The position numbers and the translations under genes were made by a program. This document shows, in pieces, positions 63,952 to 64,000 of a stretch of 64,000 nt of DNA. The stretch comes from Bradyrhizobium campsiandrae (GTDB lineage: Bacteria; Pseudomonadota; Alphaproteobacteria; Rhizobiales; Xanthobacteraceae), in contig NZ_JAANIH010000028.1 in assembly GCF_014529705.1 (NCBI RefSeq), positions 46,457 to 110,456 on the forward strand. Reading direction: 5' to 3'. Under the pieces are notes generated by a model that saw only the letters and a list, made by a program, of their open reading frames with translations, had not been told where the DNA came from and did not search any database. Within the stretch, counting starts at the first letter, position 1. The number at the start of each line of letters is the position of its first letter.

Positions 63952-64000
63952 ATGACGATTTCGAGGGCGGAGGTGATCACATCGGTCGAGCGGCGGCGCC
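63952..64000 (+). CDS. Start of an IS66-type TnpA-like gene (cut by window edge)
   Basis: The ATG at 63952 follows GGAGAAG and reads MTISRAEVITSVERRR before the window ends. This matches, from memory, the N-terminus of IS66-family accessory protein TnpA. Too short for certainty, but it explains the truncation of the protease gene just upstream. Confidence 0.5.
   Translation, partial: MTISRAEVITSVERRR

Overview
The window looks like a chromosomal segment of a high-GC alphaproteobacterium of the Bradyrhizobium/Rhodopseudomonas type. This is inferred from the split pntAA-pntAB-pntB transhydrogenase operon, the codon use, several Bradyrhizobium-style small proteins, and a catabolic layout rich in LysR, MarR, MFS and ABC genes. 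I see no rRNA, tRNA or CRISPR array.

Region 1 (1-15 kb) follows a cut-off amino-acid ABC ATPase and a beta-lactamase-fold hydrolase. It is a long minus-strand catabolic block. Genes oppBCDF-like (15033 to 11209) overlap by 4 bp at every junction. They are followed by a 644-residue regulator made of two LysR proteins in one chain, an NtaA/DszA-type flavin monooxygenase, an MFS pump, a flavin reductase-nitroreductase fusion, an aldo/keto reductase, a Tat-type OppA-like binding protein and a cyclic amidohydrolase. Together they suggest uptake, oxygenation and ring or amide opening of an unidentified nitrogenous compound.

Region 2 (15-31 kb) holds a cis-CaaD-like tautomerase, an MHS symporter with a divergent MarR gene and a clear palindromic operator, a (methyl)malonate-semialdehyde dehydrogenase with a divergent LysR, LysR-DctA, a fused 4-OT-like tautomerase, the pnt operon, and a tautomerase-MarR-MFS-FAH operon. 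Three tautomerase-superfamily genes occur within 15 kb, and malonate semialdehyde is a plausible shared intermediate.

Region 3 (31-36.3 kb) has small hypothetical genes, a chemoreceptor, the remnant of a Tle1-like (DUF2235) phospholipase and a secreted protein with 11-residue repeats.

Region 4 (36.7-54.3 kb) is an accessory island. It starts with two small Xre regulators and two copies of a palindromic operator. Next comes a chain of tightly packed genes: HNH nuclease, phage-type protein, a cytosolic FtsH-like AAA protease, an excisionase-like protein, two very small proteins sharing one motif with the adjacent integrase, a tyrosine recombinase, and a catalytically degenerate recombinase carrying six ~70-residue HTH-like repeats. 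The last gene is split by an IS21-family element with a 7-bp target duplication; removing the element restores an 805-codon reading frame. Beyond it lie a double-Xre repressor with a degenerate S24 domain, a frameshifted orphan antitoxin, an intact Xre/ParS antitoxin beside a gutted RES toxin, a transposase scar and a DUF2130 nuclease-like gene.

Region 5 (54.5-64 kb) is a cluster of exported proteins: S1 protease overlapping an S8 protease, a lipoprotein, a mono-heme cytochrome, a small heme-less cytochrome-like protein, an LCAT-like lipase/acyltransferase and a trypsin-like protease. The last lacks its C-terminal end, just before what looks like the start of an IS66-type transposition gene at the window edge.
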